Shown one piece after another: positions 42,349 through 50,871 of a stretch of DNA of 64,000 nt. The translations under genes were made by a program, and so were the position numbers. Position 1 is the stretch's first letter, and every line of letters starts with the position of its first letter. This DNA is from Alphaproteobacteria bacterium (GTDB lineage: Bacteria > Myxococcota_A > UBA796 > UBA2385): assembly GCA_020632755.1 (NCBI GenBank), contig JACKEY010000004.1, positions 372,001-436,000 on the forward strand, given 5' to 3'. Under the pieces are notes generated by a model that searched no databases, was not told the DNA's origin, and worked only from the letters and a program-made list of their open reading frames with translations.

Positions 42349-43125
42349 GTGGCTCGCCCGCAGCGCTTCCAGGACGCCGTGGTCGTGGTGACCGGCGCCA
42401 CGAGCGGCATCGGCGCCAGCCTGGCGCGGGCCTTCGCGGCCGAGGGCGCGCAGGTCGTGGGCACCGGCCGCGATCAGGCGCGGCTGATGGACCTGGCGGG
42501 GCGGATCGCCCTGCCGCTGACCCTGGACCTGACCCGGCAGCGCAGCGTCGATGCGGTGGCCCAGACGGTGCTGGACCGCTTCGGTCGGGTCGACGTGCTG
42601 GTCCACAACGCCGGCATCGGGCAGTTCCGGACCTGGTCGGACACGGCGGTCGACGACATCCAGAAGGTCATGGACGTGAACCTGTACGGGGCGGTGCGGC
42701 TCACTCGGGCGCTGTTGCCGGCCATGGTCGAGCGCGGCGACGGGGTCGTGTGCAGCATCGCCAGCGTGGCGGGCGAGCGCGGCTACCCGAAGCACACGGC
42801 CTACTGCGCCAGCAAGCACGCGCTCATCGGCTGGTCCCGCGCCCTCCAGAAGGACCTGCGCGGCACCGGGGTCGATGTCGTGATCGTCTGCCCGCCGGCC
42901 GTGGACACCCCCTTCTTCGAGAACGCGGGCTTCGCCGACTACAAGGCCCAGCACCCCGGTCTGGCCCTGATGCACCCCGATGCGGTGGCCGCCGGCACCC
43001 TCGACGCCGTGCAGCGGCGCGCCGGACAGGTCATCCTGTCGCCACGGGCCCGGGTCCTGTGGCTCCTCGACAAGCTCGCTCCCCCCGTGGTCGAACGCCT
43101 CCAGCGCTGGAAGGACTCCCGATGA
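42349..43125 (+). CDS. Short-chain dehydrogenase/reductase (SDR)
   Basis: A 258-residue classical SDR. It has the Rossmann motif TGATSGIG (15-22), the NAG motif in LVHNAGIGQF, a Ser in CSIASVAGERG and the catalytic YxxxK at Tyr152/Lys156 (YCASK). The C-terminal helix ARVLWLLDKLAPPVVERLQRW resembles membrane-associated SDRs of the DltE/YqjQ kind. The likely cofactor is NADP(H), as the loop after strand 2 has GTGRDQ. The start is GTG at 42349 with a weak ribosome site. Its stop overlaps the ATG of the next GTPase gene by 4 nt, so an SDR is translated with two GTPases; the metabolic link is unknown. Confidence 0.87.
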   Translation: MARPQRFQDAVVVVTGATSGIGASLARAFAAEGAQVVGTGRDQARLMDLAGRIALPLTLDLTRQRSVDAVAQTVLDRFGRVDVLVHNAGIGQFRTWSDTAVDDIQKVMDVNLYGAVRLTRALLPAMVERGDGVVCSIASVAGERGYPKHTAYCASKHALIGWSRALQKDLRGTGVDVVIVCPPAVDTPFFENAGFADYKAQHPGLALMHPDAVAAGTLDAVQRRAGQVILSPRARVLWLLDKLAPPVVERLQRWKDSR

Positions 43126-44267
43126 ACGACGACACCTCCTCCCCCGAAGAGCCCCAGCTCCCCGCGCGCGCCGACGAAGAGCACGCCATGCGCGGCGAGA
43201 GCATGATGGTCGCCCGCGAGCAGGTCGCCGCCCGCGTCGAGCTGCTGCAGACCGAGATCGGCTACGCCATGAACCAGCAGCTGGTGGTCGCCTTCCTGGG
43301 CAGCGCCAGCTCGGGCAAGGACAGCGCCATCCGCGCCCTGTTCGGCATCGACTTCGGCCAGGTCGACCCGATCCCCGGGTCCACCGACCGCGTCCGCGTC
43401 GCCCCGATGGACGCGGCCCGCCGCTGCCTGGTGGTCAACGCGCCCGGCTTCGGCGACCTGCGCCAGAGCGTCGAGAGCGCGGCCCGCAACGTGCTGGCCC
43501 AGCTCGACATCGCCGTCTACGTCGTCAACTGCGACGGCGGCGCCACCATCGACGAGCGCAACGACCTGGCGGCCATCCGCAACCTGGGCCGTCCGGTGCT
43601 GGTCTGCCTGAACAAGATCGACCTCATCCGCCCGCACCAGCGCGAGGAGTTCGTCCAGACCACCCTCGTCCAGCTCGGCGTCGAGGCCGACGACGCGGTG
43701 GTCACCGCCTTCGACCCGCTGCCGGCCCTGGCCGACGAGCCGATCGGCGTCGAGAAGGTGATCATGTGGATCCACGAGCGGCTCGAAGAGTCCGGCAAGT
43801 CGCTCCTGTTCGCAAAGCAGCTGCGCAACAAGGCCGCCGCCTGCGAGGTCATCATCTCGGACGCGGCCCGCAAGGCCGCCATGGCCGGCGCCATCCCGGT
43901 GCCCGGCGCCGACATGGCCGCCGTGACCGCGGTCCAGGTCAAGCTCATCACCGACATCGCCGCCATCCACGAGGTCAAGCTCGACAAGGACGTGGCGATG
44001 TTCATCCTGGCCGAAGCGCTGGCCGGCACCGGCAAGGGCTTCGTGCGGTGGGCGCTCTCCGCGCTCAAGGCCGGCGGCTGGATCCCCGGCGGTGCGGTGG
44101 CCGAGATGGCCGCCAGCGCGCTCGGCGCCACCATCGCCGGCGCCGCCACCTACGGCGTCGGCAAGGCGGCCGTGTCCTACATGGCCAAGGACCAGCGCAT
44201 GACCGGCGCCGAGCTGCGCGGGGTCTTCGACGCGGAAGCCAGCAAGTGGAAGGAGGACAACGGGTGA
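43122..44267 (+). CDS. Era/dynamin-like GTPase with GKD P-loop and DUF697-like C-terminus
   Basis: A 381-residue TRAFAC-type GTPase. The P-loop is GSASSGKDS (60-68), where the residue after the Lys is Asp instead of the Mg2+-binding Ser/Thr. G3 reads NAPGFGD (106-112, a variant of DxPG) and G4 is NKID (164-167). From about 235 a helical region with two membrane-prone helices resembles DUF697/YcjF-type domains (AAMAGAIPVPGADMAAVTAVQVKLI), which is typical of membrane-associated GTPases. The N-terminal 30 residues are a Glu/Pro-rich tail. It starts within the SDR stop (ATGA) and its own stop overlaps the next GTPase's GTG. It is a paralogue of that gene. Confidence 0.83.
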   Translation: MNDDTSSPEEPQLPARADEEHAMRGESMMVAREQVAARVELLQTEIGYAMNQQLVVAFLGSASSGKDSAIRALFGIDFGQVDPIPGSTDRVRVAPMDAARRCLVVNAPGFGDLRQSVESAARNVLAQLDIAVYVVNCDGGATIDERNDLAAIRNLGRPVLVCLNKIDLIRPHQREEFVQTTLVQLGVEADDAVVTAFDPLPALADEPIGVEKVIMWIHERLEESGKSLLFAKQLRNKAAACEVIISDAARKAAMAGAIPVPGADMAAVTAVQVKLITDIAAIHEVKLDKDVAMFILAEALAGTGKGFVRWALSALKAGGWIPGGAVAEMAASALGATIAGAATYGVGKAAVSYMAKDQRMTGAELRGVFDAEASKWKEDNG

Positions 44268-45619
44268 GCATCGACCCGCTGGATCCCCGCTGGGCGGCCG
44301 ACGTCGCCCTCGCCCGCCAGGAGCTCGGCCTCGAGGACCTGCTGCGCAAGTGCCACCGCGACGAGGTGCTGCCGCTGGCCGAGGTGCTCGCGGTCAATCC
44401 CCAGGGCCTCGGCACCGGCAAGCTCGCCCAGGTCTGCGCCTGGGCCCTGCGTCGTGCGGGCGGCCACGAGCTGCAGAACCTGGTGCTGCGTGGTGGGCGG
44501 GGCCCGTCCTACCCCCGGGTCCTGCGCGAGCTGGCCGGGCGCCTCGGCACCCAGGCGCAGCCGACCCTCGAACGCACCGAGCTGGCCATCATGGCCGCCT
44601 GGCTCGACAAGGCCCGGGACGAGCTGCCGCCCGAAGCCCTCGACCGCATCGAGGCCTTCTTCGGGGACCCCGACGCCGGCACGGCCCTGGTCCCGGCCGA
44701 GCAGGCCAGCCTGCCGGTGCCCTCGCGCGACCGCAAGGTGCTGGCCGCGTCCACGGCCCTGCGCTTCGCGCCGCTGCTGGTGCCCTTCTTCGCCCCGGTC
44801 ACCCTGGCCGCGGGCGCCTGGTACATCGGCCGCCCCAAGGACAAGGTGCTGCTGCCCGCCGTGCTGGAGGTCGCGCGCCTGCGGCAGGTCGTGCGGCACC
44901 GCGTCACCGTCGGCGTGGTCGGCTCTCCCAGCGCGGGCAAGGACGCCGCCATCAAGGCCATCTTCGGGGTCGACACCGGCAACGTGCACCCGGTCGCCGG
45001 GTCGACGAAGGAAGTCGCCATCCACCGGCTGGCGGGCGCCCGGGCCCTGTTTGTCGTGAACACGCCGGGCATGGGCGACGTGGTCGAAGCCGTCACCGAA
45101 CAGGCCCGCCAGATCCTGCACCACATCGACGTGTTCGTGTACGTCGTGAACACCCAGGGCGGCGTGCAGGCCCGCGAGCGCGCCGACTACCGCGGCTGTG
45201 TGTCGACCGGGCGGCCGGTGCTGGCCGTGGTCAACAAGATCGACACCCTGCGCGAGAGCGATCGCCAGCGCTACCTCGACGACGCGCGCGGAAAGCTCGG
45301 CGCGCCCGAAGACGCCTTCCTGGCCGCAGCCTTCGACCCGCTGCCGCAGCTCTCCGAGACCCCGATCGGCGTCGAGCCCGTCCAGGCCTGGCTCACGCAC
45401 CACCTGGCCCGGCTGGGCAAGGACCCCACGGAGCTGCCGTGGGTGTCCAGCGAGCTGGACGCGCGGGTCGAGCCGCCCGGTGCGATGACCTTCAGCGAGG
45501 ACGGCGAGGGCGAGTCCCTCCCTGCCACGGACACCTGGGCACCCGAGGAGGATGTGGACCAGGGCGAGGCCAGCGGCGACGATCCGACGGATCTTCCGGA
45601 GCCCCGGAACCTGGGCTGA
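44264..45619 (+). CDS. Second GKD-type GTPase, with a YaaW-like N-terminal domain
   Basis: A 451-residue protein. Residues 1-135 are helical and resemble the UPF0174/YaaW family by pattern (LGLEDLLRKCHRDEVLPLAEVL near 21-42, then YPRVLRELAGRLG). A hydrophobic helix follows (about 164-187, FAPLLVPFFAPVTLAAGAWY), then a GTPase domain: P-loop GSPSAGKDA (220-228), G3 NTPGMGD (266-272), G4 NKID (324-327), plus a FDPLPQLSETPIGVEPV segment shared with the upstream gene. The P-loop again has Asp after Lys. The last 70 residues are acidic. GTG overlaps the upstream TGA (GTGA), with AAGGAGG before it. It probably works on a membrane with its neighbour. Confidence 0.83.
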   Translation: MSIDPLDPRWAADVALARQELGLEDLLRKCHRDEVLPLAEVLAVNPQGLGTGKLAQVCAWALRRAGGHELQNLVLRGGRGPSYPRVLRELAGRLGTQAQPTLERTELAIMAAWLDKARDELPPEALDRIEAFFGDPDAGTALVPAEQASLPVPSRDRKVLAASTALRFAPLLVPFFAPVTLAAGAWYIGRPKDKVLLPAVLEVARLRQVVRHRVTVGVVGSPSAGKDAAIKAIFGVDTGNVHPVAGSTKEVAIHRLAGARALFVVNTPGMGDVVEAVTEQARQILHHIDVFVYVVNTQGGVQARERADYRGCVSTGRPVLAVVNKIDTLRESDRQRYLDDARGKLGAPEDAFLAAAFDPLPQLSETPIGVEPVQAWLTHHLARLGKDPTELPWVSSELDARVEPPGAMTFSEDGEGESLPATDTWAPEEDVDQGEASGDDPTDLPEPRNLG

Positions 45620-45670
45620 GAGTGGGCCGAGACTGCTGCTGAGGATGGGGGGCGCCTGCGCTCGGGACGG

Positions 45671-47107
45671 TCACTTCCCGGCGGGCTCGAGGTAGCCCAG
45701 GGCCTCGAGCTCTTCGACGCCCTCGACCTCGGCGACGGAGGGGTTGAGGATCGGGCTGTGGGCGCCGAAGAACTCGTCTGCGGCGGCATCGGCGGCGGCG
45801 GCGGCGGCCGGGTCGTCGATCGGTCGGGTCCACATGGGGTCGGCCCGGTCGTCGAACAGCAGCGGCTCCGTGGGGGGGCCTTCGACCCGTCGCATCCGCG
45901 CGACGTCCGTGACCAGCAGCTCGTCTGCCGTCGGCCACCAGGACTTCGCCCCCCGCACGCGGGTGTCCGGCAGCTCCCCGAGCAGATCACCACCGACGGC
46001 CTCGCCCGGATCGAGCCCTGCGTGGCGAAGCACCGTCGCAGCGACGTCGTGGGTCTGGACCGGCGCGTCGACGATGCCCGGCACCACGCCGCGCCCCCCC
46101 ACCCACAGGGGCACGCGGACCAGCTCGGCCACCGGCGCGCCCCCGTGGCCCAGGTGGCCGTGCTCACCCAGGAGCTCGCCGTGGTCCGACAGCACGAAGG
46201 TGAGCTGACCGTCGGGGTGGTCCGCCGCGTCCCAGGCCGTGAGCACGGTGTCGACCTCGCCGTCCAGGCGGCGGATCGCGCAGCGGTACAGGCCCCGGTA
46301 CACATCGGCTGCGTAGGACCCCACCTCGACGTCGAGCGCGCCCTCGGCGGGCAGGTAGAAGCCGGCCGGTCGTTCCGGGGTCGCGCGGGAGACGGGCACC
46401 ACGGCCCGCTGGAGCCACGCCGAGTCGGCGGGGGGACCGTCCTCGAACCAGGAGCGGGCGCCGTCGGGCACGTCGTCGATGCAGTCCTCGCGCCACAAGG
46501 CAGGGGAGTGGGCCTCCATCAGGTCCACCACGACGAGGTCCGGCCGCTCGGGCTGGAGCTGGCGGGGCAGCTGCTCGGTGAGCTGTCTCAACACGGGCGC
46601 ATCGCCGCAGCACTGCCCCTGGTGGTGGTAGCCGCGGACCTCGGCGGCCGACCAGGGCAGGCCGAGCTGGTTGATCAGGCCGTTGGCGGTGTACAGCCAG
46701 GTCCCGTAGCCGGCTTCCTGCTCGAGCCGGCGGACCAGGTCCGGGGTCGTCGTCGGCACCGGGCGGATGTTCCACGTCGCCCCGGCCACGCGGTGTCGCC
46801 AGGTGGGTGCGCCGGTCAGGATGGACGCCACAGCGGGCGCCGTCCACGTCGCGGGTGCCAGGGCGTTGGAGAACCGGCGGAAGCCCGCGGCCCGGGCCTC
46901 GAGATGGGGGGTGAGGCCCGTGTCGGCGCTGGGTGGCAGGACGTCGGCGCGCACGGTGTCCAGCACCAGGATCAGCACGTCCGGCGCCGCGCCGTCCGCG
47001 GCCGGCGTCCCGGTCGCTGCCGCGAGCCCCTTGGCGGGCTCGGCGTCCGGGGTCGCGGGAGGGGAATTGCCGAAGCAGCCGATGAAGGTACTGACCGCCC
47101 ACCACAT
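45671..47107 (-). CDS. Sulfatase/alkaline-phosphatase-fold lipoprotein
   Basis: A 478-residue protein of the arylsulfatase superfamily, predicted lipoprotein (VSTFIGC, Cys 9). Metal-site Asp residues are visible in VLILVLDTVRADVLP and SDHGELLGEHGHLGHG, plus a NxH-like MEAHSPA segment. The nucleophile position, usually a Cys in CxPSR, reads ATWTAPAVASILTG: a Thr is the likely nucleophile, as in LtaS-type or other phosphotransferases, and no formylglycine is possible. It may therefore be a phosphatase or phosphotransferase on envelope polymers rather than a sulfatase. The ATG at 47107 has GGAG eight bases before it; the longer frame upstream would bury the signal. Confidence 0.8.
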   Translation of the reverse strand: MWWAVSTFIGCFGNSPPATPDAEPAKGLAAATGTPAADGAAPDVLILVLDTVRADVLPPSADTGLTPHLEARAAGFRRFSNALAPATWTAPAVASILTGAPTWRHRVAGATWNIRPVPTTTPDLVRRLEQEAGYGTWLYTANGLINQLGLPWSAAEVRGYHHQGQCCGDAPVLRQLTEQLPRQLQPERPDLVVVDLMEAHSPALWREDCIDDVPDGARSWFEDGPPADSAWLQRAVVPVSRATPERPAGFYLPAEGALDVEVGSYAADVYRGLYRCAIRRLDGEVDTVLTAWDAADHPDGQLTFVLSDHGELLGEHGHLGHGGAPVAELVRVPLWVGGRGVVPGIVDAPVQTHDVAATVLRHAGLDPGEAVGGDLLGELPDTRVRGAKSWWPTADELLVTDVARMRRVEGPPTEPLLFDDRADPMWTRPIDDPAAAAAADAAADEFFGAHSPILNPSVAEVEGVEELEALGYLEPAGK

Positions 47108-47188
47108 GGTCGGACTCCCAGACAGGTCGCTGCCCCCACCCCAGGACAATGCTGGCCGTGGTCCCGTGTGGTCGCTGTCAGGGCTTCG

Positions 47189-48883
47189 TCAGGGCGTCGT
47201 AGGAGAGCGGCGCCCGTCCCCCCCGGTGGCGTCCGGTCGCTGCGGCCGGCGAGGCGTCGCGCTCGGCGGGCTGGCACTCTCGAGGTCCTCGCCGCGGATG
47301 GGGGCGACCCGGATGGCGGTCGTGATCCCCGACCCGCCGCCCATGCGGCCCTCGGCGGCGTCTTCCGTGAGGGCGTCCTGGCAGCCGGGCTCGAGGGCGG
47401 CGCCCATGGCCCGGGCGCGGTCTGCGTCCAGCTCGCCAGCGGCGAGCAGGCTGGCGACCCGGACGGGCCAGTCGGGGGTGCCCAGGCGGAGGCGCCAGGG
47501 TGCCACGGGCGAGGCCAGCGTCGGCACGACGCCGGTCACGGCCAGCAGGCTCAGGCCCACGAGCATGGCGGCGGCCAGCGGGGCCCGACCGCGCGGGCCG
47601 GGGCGGGCGGGCAGGCCGAGACCGGCCACGGCCAGCCCCACCACCGCCGGCGCGATGCACAGGCCCACGACCAGGAAGCGGGGCCGCACGGTGAAGGCGA
47701 AGGTACCGTCGGCCAGCTCGTGGCCGGCCTGGCTCTGGAGGGTGGTCGGTCCGACGATGGCCAGCCAGCCGACGAAGGGCACCAGCGGCAGCAGCAGCGC
47801 CGCCAGCGGACGCAGCCGCCGGCGACGCACGCCCGACAGGGCCGCGCCGGCCGGCAGCAGCAGCCAGAGCAGGTGGGGCCGGACGATGTGCTTCAGGCCC
47901 GCGTCGTAGCCGGGATCCCGCTGGACGGGCGCGGCGTCGGGATCCACGGGGGGACGGAGCAGCGCCTGGACGCGGGCGGCGGTCTCGGGCAGCCGGCGCA
48001 GGTCGCTGTGGCCCCAGTAGAACCCGCCGTAGGGGGTGTCCTGGGCGGCGGCGGCGTCGACCCGGGTGTCGAACTGGTCGTCGGCCAACAGGGCGTGCTG
48101 GCCCGCCAGCCGGAACTCCAGGCTGATCAGCGGCGCGTCGCCGGGCCCGTCCTTGGCGGGTGGCACCGCCGCGGCCAGTGCGAAGCTGGCCGCCAGACCC
48201 GCCGCAAGCGCGGCGAGGCCCGCGAGCCGCAGGCGCTCGCCGCTGAGGGCCGCCAGGCCGCCCAGGCCGAGCCAGGCCAGCCCGAAGCCGATGCCGAGCT
48301 GGTCCACGGCGGCGGCCGCCCCGGCCAGCAGGCCGAGCAGCAGGAGGCGCCCCGGCTCGGGCCGCAGCAGGGCTGCCGTGGCCGTCACCGCGCCGGCGGC
48401 GAAGGTCAGGGCCGTCCAAGGGGTGAAGGTGAGCTCGCGGGCGGCCAGGGCCAGGGGCGCCATCGCGCCCATCCACAGGGGTGCGATGACGGCCGCGGTC
48501 CGCCCGCCCAGCAGGCGGGCGTGGAGACTGGCCAGGATGCCCAGGCCGCCCGCGGCGATCACCGCCGCCGCGGTGCTGCCGTCGACGATGCCCAGGGCCG
48601 TGGCCAGGAGGGCGGCGGGGTAGCCGGCGAGGGGTGCGCGCCGCATCAGGTCGGGGTCGGGGGCGAGCGGGGCGTCGCGCAGCGCCGACAGGGTCAGGCA
48701 GTACTGGTCGAAGTCATCGGCCTGATAGCCCCCTGCAGCGTAGAAGCCGCTGGCCCACGCCATCGCCAGGCCGGCGCCGAAGGTACCGGCCAGCACCACC
48801 AGCAGCAGGTCCTCGGCCCGCAGCGGTTCGGGCTCGGCACGGCCGCCGTCGACCAGTCGCGTCAGCAGGATCGCCGCCAGCAC
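47189..48883 (-). CDS. Large polytopic membrane protein, GT-C-like
   Basis: About 564 residues with a dozen or more hydrophobic helices and a soluble C-terminal tail rich in Pro/Arg/Ser. Features of ArnT/PMT-like (GT-C) proteins are an early acidic loop after TM1 (YQADDFDQYCLTLSALRD) and long luminal segments. No catalytic motif was confirmed. The start is unsure: the frame is open back to the TAG of the upstream lipoprotein gene, and the first allowed start is GTG at 48883, although codons upstream (SGIVDPFVAGTLLV) also look membrane-like. It may act on lipid-linked sugars in envelope polymer synthesis. Confidence 0.65.
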   Translation of the reverse strand: MLAAILLTRLVDGGRAEPEPLRAEDLLLVVLAGTFGAGLAMAWASGFYAAGGYQADDFDQYCLTLSALRDAPLAPDPDLMRRAPLAGYPAALLATALGIVDGSTAAAVIAAGGLGILASLHARLLGGRTAAVIAPLWMGAMAPLALAARELTFTPWTALTFAAGAVTATAALLRPEPGRLLLLGLLAGAAAAVDQLGIGFGLAWLGLGGLAALSGERLRLAGLAALAAGLAASFALAAAVPPAKDGPGDAPLISLEFRLAGQHALLADDQFDTRVDAAAAQDTPYGGFYWGHSDLRRLPETAARVQALLRPPVDPDAAPVQRDPGYDAGLKHIVRPHLLWLLLPAGAALSGVRRRRLRPLAALLLPLVPFVGWLAIVGPTTLQSQAGHELADGTFAFTVRPRFLVVGLCIAPAVVGLAVAGLGLPARPGPRGRAPLAAAMLVGLSLLAVTGVVPTLASPVAPWRLRLGTPDWPVRVASLLAAGELDADRARAMGAALEPGCQDALTEDAAEGRMGGGSGITTAIRVAPIRGEDLESASPPSATPRRPQRPDATGGDGRRSPTTP

Positions 48884-48928
48884 CAGGAGGGTGCCGGCGA
48901 CGAACGGGTCGACGATGCCGGAGATGCT

Positions 48929-49645
48929 CTACTCGGGCATGGTCGGCGTGGCTTCGGCGATCGCCTCGGCCGTCGCCGTGACCTGCTTGGTCGTGCCGTC
49001 GGAGAAGGTCAGCTCGAGGGGGACGCTGGCGCCGCTCGCGACCGCTTCCGTCAGCCCGTACAGGCGGATGCGGGTGGTGCCCGGGATCATGGCGAACTCG
49101 GCGTCGGTGGGCAGGATGACACCCGCCACCGCCTTCATCACCACATCCGTGCCTTCCCGTACGGCGACCTCGACGGCCGAGCCACTGGAGAAGCCGGTGG
49201 AAGCGCCGACCAGCATGGCGTCGTCGCCCTTGTTCGTCAGGGTGACGTACACGCGGGTCTCGGTGCCACCGGACTCCGTGGTGGCGATGCGCACGCCGCC
49301 GACGTCCACGTTGTCTGCGACGGGACCGGAGTCGACGGCCTTCTCCTCGAAGGCGATCGCGGGCCCGCCCGCGCCATTCGGGGGTGGGGCCGCGGCGGCG
49401 TCGCCGTCGGCGGGCGGAGGGGCGCCGTCAGGCGGGGGGGCGCCGTCGGCGGGGGCGGCGCCGTCAGCGGGCGGCCCAGCGTCCGCGGGCGGCGCAGCGT
49501 CTGCGGGAGCCGGCCCGCCCGTCGGCGGGGGGGAAGCGGCGGAGCCGGGGGCCGGCCCGGTCGGGCCGCGCTGGGCGGGATCGCCAGGGTCGGGACAGCC
49601 GGTCAGGAAGAGCACCGTGCCGAGCACGAGCAGGTTCGGTCGCAT
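48929..49645 (-). CDS. Lipoprotein with a PCuAC-like domain lacking copper ligands
   Basis: A 238-residue predicted lipoprotein (GTVLFLTGC) with a Pro/Ala/Asp-rich spacer of about 70 residues (repeated PADGAAPADG units). The C-terminal domain (about 110-235) follows the PCu(A)C copper-chaperone fold: TRVYVTLTNKGDDAMLVGAS, then VVMKAVAGVILPTDAEFAMIPG and LELTFSDGTTKQVTATAE. Of the usual His/Met copper set only the Met of MKAV is kept; the HxM after it is RIRLYGL and the first His is missing. It is therefore probably a structural or binding relative rather than a chaperone. GGAG before the ATG supports the start. The stop is TAG, in frame with the next gene. Confidence 0.72.
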   Translation of the reverse strand: MRPNLLVLGTVLFLTGCPDPGDPAQRGPTGPAPGSAASPPPTGGPAPADAAPPADAGPPADGAAPADGAPPPDGAPPPADGDAAAAPPPNGAGGPAIAFEEKAVDSGPVADNVDVGGVRIATTESGGTETRVYVTLTNKGDDAMLVGASTGFSSGSAVEVAVREGTDVVMKAVAGVILPTDAEFAMIPGTTRIRLYGLTEAVASGASVPLELTFSDGTTKQVTATAEAIAEATPTMPE

Positions 49646-49777
49646 CTTGGGCTCCAGGACTCAGACGTCCGGGCATCTTCACACACGGTGCCACGGCGTG
49701 CCACGACGGAGGCGGGGCCTGCGCCAATCTGTCGTGTGCATCGCTGGTTTCGCCGGACGGGCAGATAGAATCGCGGG

Positions 49778-50854
49778 ATGGCGCGAGAGAGACATCGTCG
49801 ACCCGGCCCGATGGGCTGGCTGTTCCGCCCCATCGTGGTCGTGGGTGGCGCCCTGGTCGGCCTGCTCGCCGCGGAGGGGGCCCTGCGCCTGGCGCTCCCG
49901 GCCCTGCCCAGCGTGCGCGCCCTGCACCAGGACGCCGTCGCGACCGCGCCGGCCTTCTGGGGCGGGGAGGATCCCGGCACTCCGGTGCGCCCTGGCGATC
50001 ACTGCGCGCGAAGCCGGTCCGTCTACGCGACCCAGCAGGCGCGCGAGCGCATGGAGCCGGGTGGCGCGGGCGAGCCTGTCGAGCTCTTGTTCGTCGGGGA
50101 CAGCTTCACCGAGGGGGTCCAGGTGCCCCCCGAAGACGCCTGGACGGCGGTCCTCGCGGCGCGGTTCGTCGAGGAGCGCGGACAGCGTGTGCACAGCGTG
50201 AACCTGGCCAAGGCGGGGGCGGATCACTGCGATCACCTCCACCAGCTCGAAGGGCCGGGCGCCTCGCTCACCCACGCCGACGTCCTGATCCTGCAGCTGT
50301 TCGCCGACGACCTGGAACACCACAGCGCCATCGTCGTCGATGGTGGGCTCGCCATCGACCCCGGGCGCATCCGCACCCCCTGGCTTCGCGACCTGGCCTC
50401 CCGCTCCTACCTGGCCAACCTCGTCTGGTTCACCTGGGCCGCCCGCCAGGCGCCCGACCGCACGCGGGTCCGATCCCCGGAGACCGACGCCGCCTTCCGG
50501 GATCACCTGGCCCGGATCGCCGCACGCGCCCAGGCGCTCGACGCCCCGCTGCTGATCTTCCTGGTCGGGCCGACGGGGCTGACGGACTGCACGGCCGACC
50601 CGCTGGAGTTCAGCCGCTGTCGCTGGCTGCCGGGCGACATGGACCACATCGCCGCCCTGCTCGATGAGAGCGGGCTCCCGTGGGTGGACCTGCGCACGCT
50701 GTGGGACGGGGAGGAGCGCTACGTGCTCGCCGAAGAGGAGCGCCTGGTCGCCGAGGGGCGCATGGACATGGCCATCCACCCCGACAGCGCGGGCCACCGC
50801 GTCCTGGCGGACGCGCTGCGGCCCTACCTGGACGACGCGGTGCCCGCCCGCTGA
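49778..50854 (+). CDS. SGNH/GDSL-type hydrolase with N-terminal membrane anchor
   Basis: A 358-residue protein with an N-terminal TM helix (about 15-38, LFRPIVVVGGALVGLLAAEG), then an SGNH domain. Block I is LLFVGDSFTEGVQVP (Ser nucleophile near 110), block III-like VDVLILQLFADD, and the terminal catalytic Asp/His pair is IHPDSAGHRVLADAL near 335. Such proteins often deacetylate or acylate envelope glycans at the periplasmic face. The ATG at 49778 lacks a strong ribosome site. It is divergent from the PCuAC-like gene (132 nt) and convergent with a methyltransferase gene. Confidence 0.8.
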   Translation: MARERHRRPGPMGWLFRPIVVVGGALVGLLAAEGALRLALPALPSVRALHQDAVATAPAFWGGEDPGTPVRPGDHCARSRSVYATQQARERMEPGGAGEPVELLFVGDSFTEGVQVPPEDAWTAVLAARFVEERGQRVHSVNLAKAGADHCDHLHQLEGPGASLTHADVLILQLFADDLEHHSAIVVDGGLAIDPGRIRTPWLRDLASRSYLANLVWFTWAARQAPDRTRVRSPETDAAFRDHLARIAARAQALDAPLLIFLVGPTGLTDCTADPLEFSRCRWLPGDMDHIAALLDESGLPWVDLRTLWDGEERYVLAEEERLVAEGRMDMAIHPDSAGHRVLADALRPYLDDAVPAR

Positions 50855-50871
50855 CCGGGCAGCACGGTCAG
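50851..50871. terminator. Candidate bidirectional terminator hairpin with both stops in its arms
   Basis: CTGACCG (50851-50857), loop of seven bases, CGGTCAG (50865-50871): a perfect 7-bp stem. The TGA of the SGNH gene is in the left arm and the complement of the methyltransferase TGA in the right arm. Confidence 0.4.
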
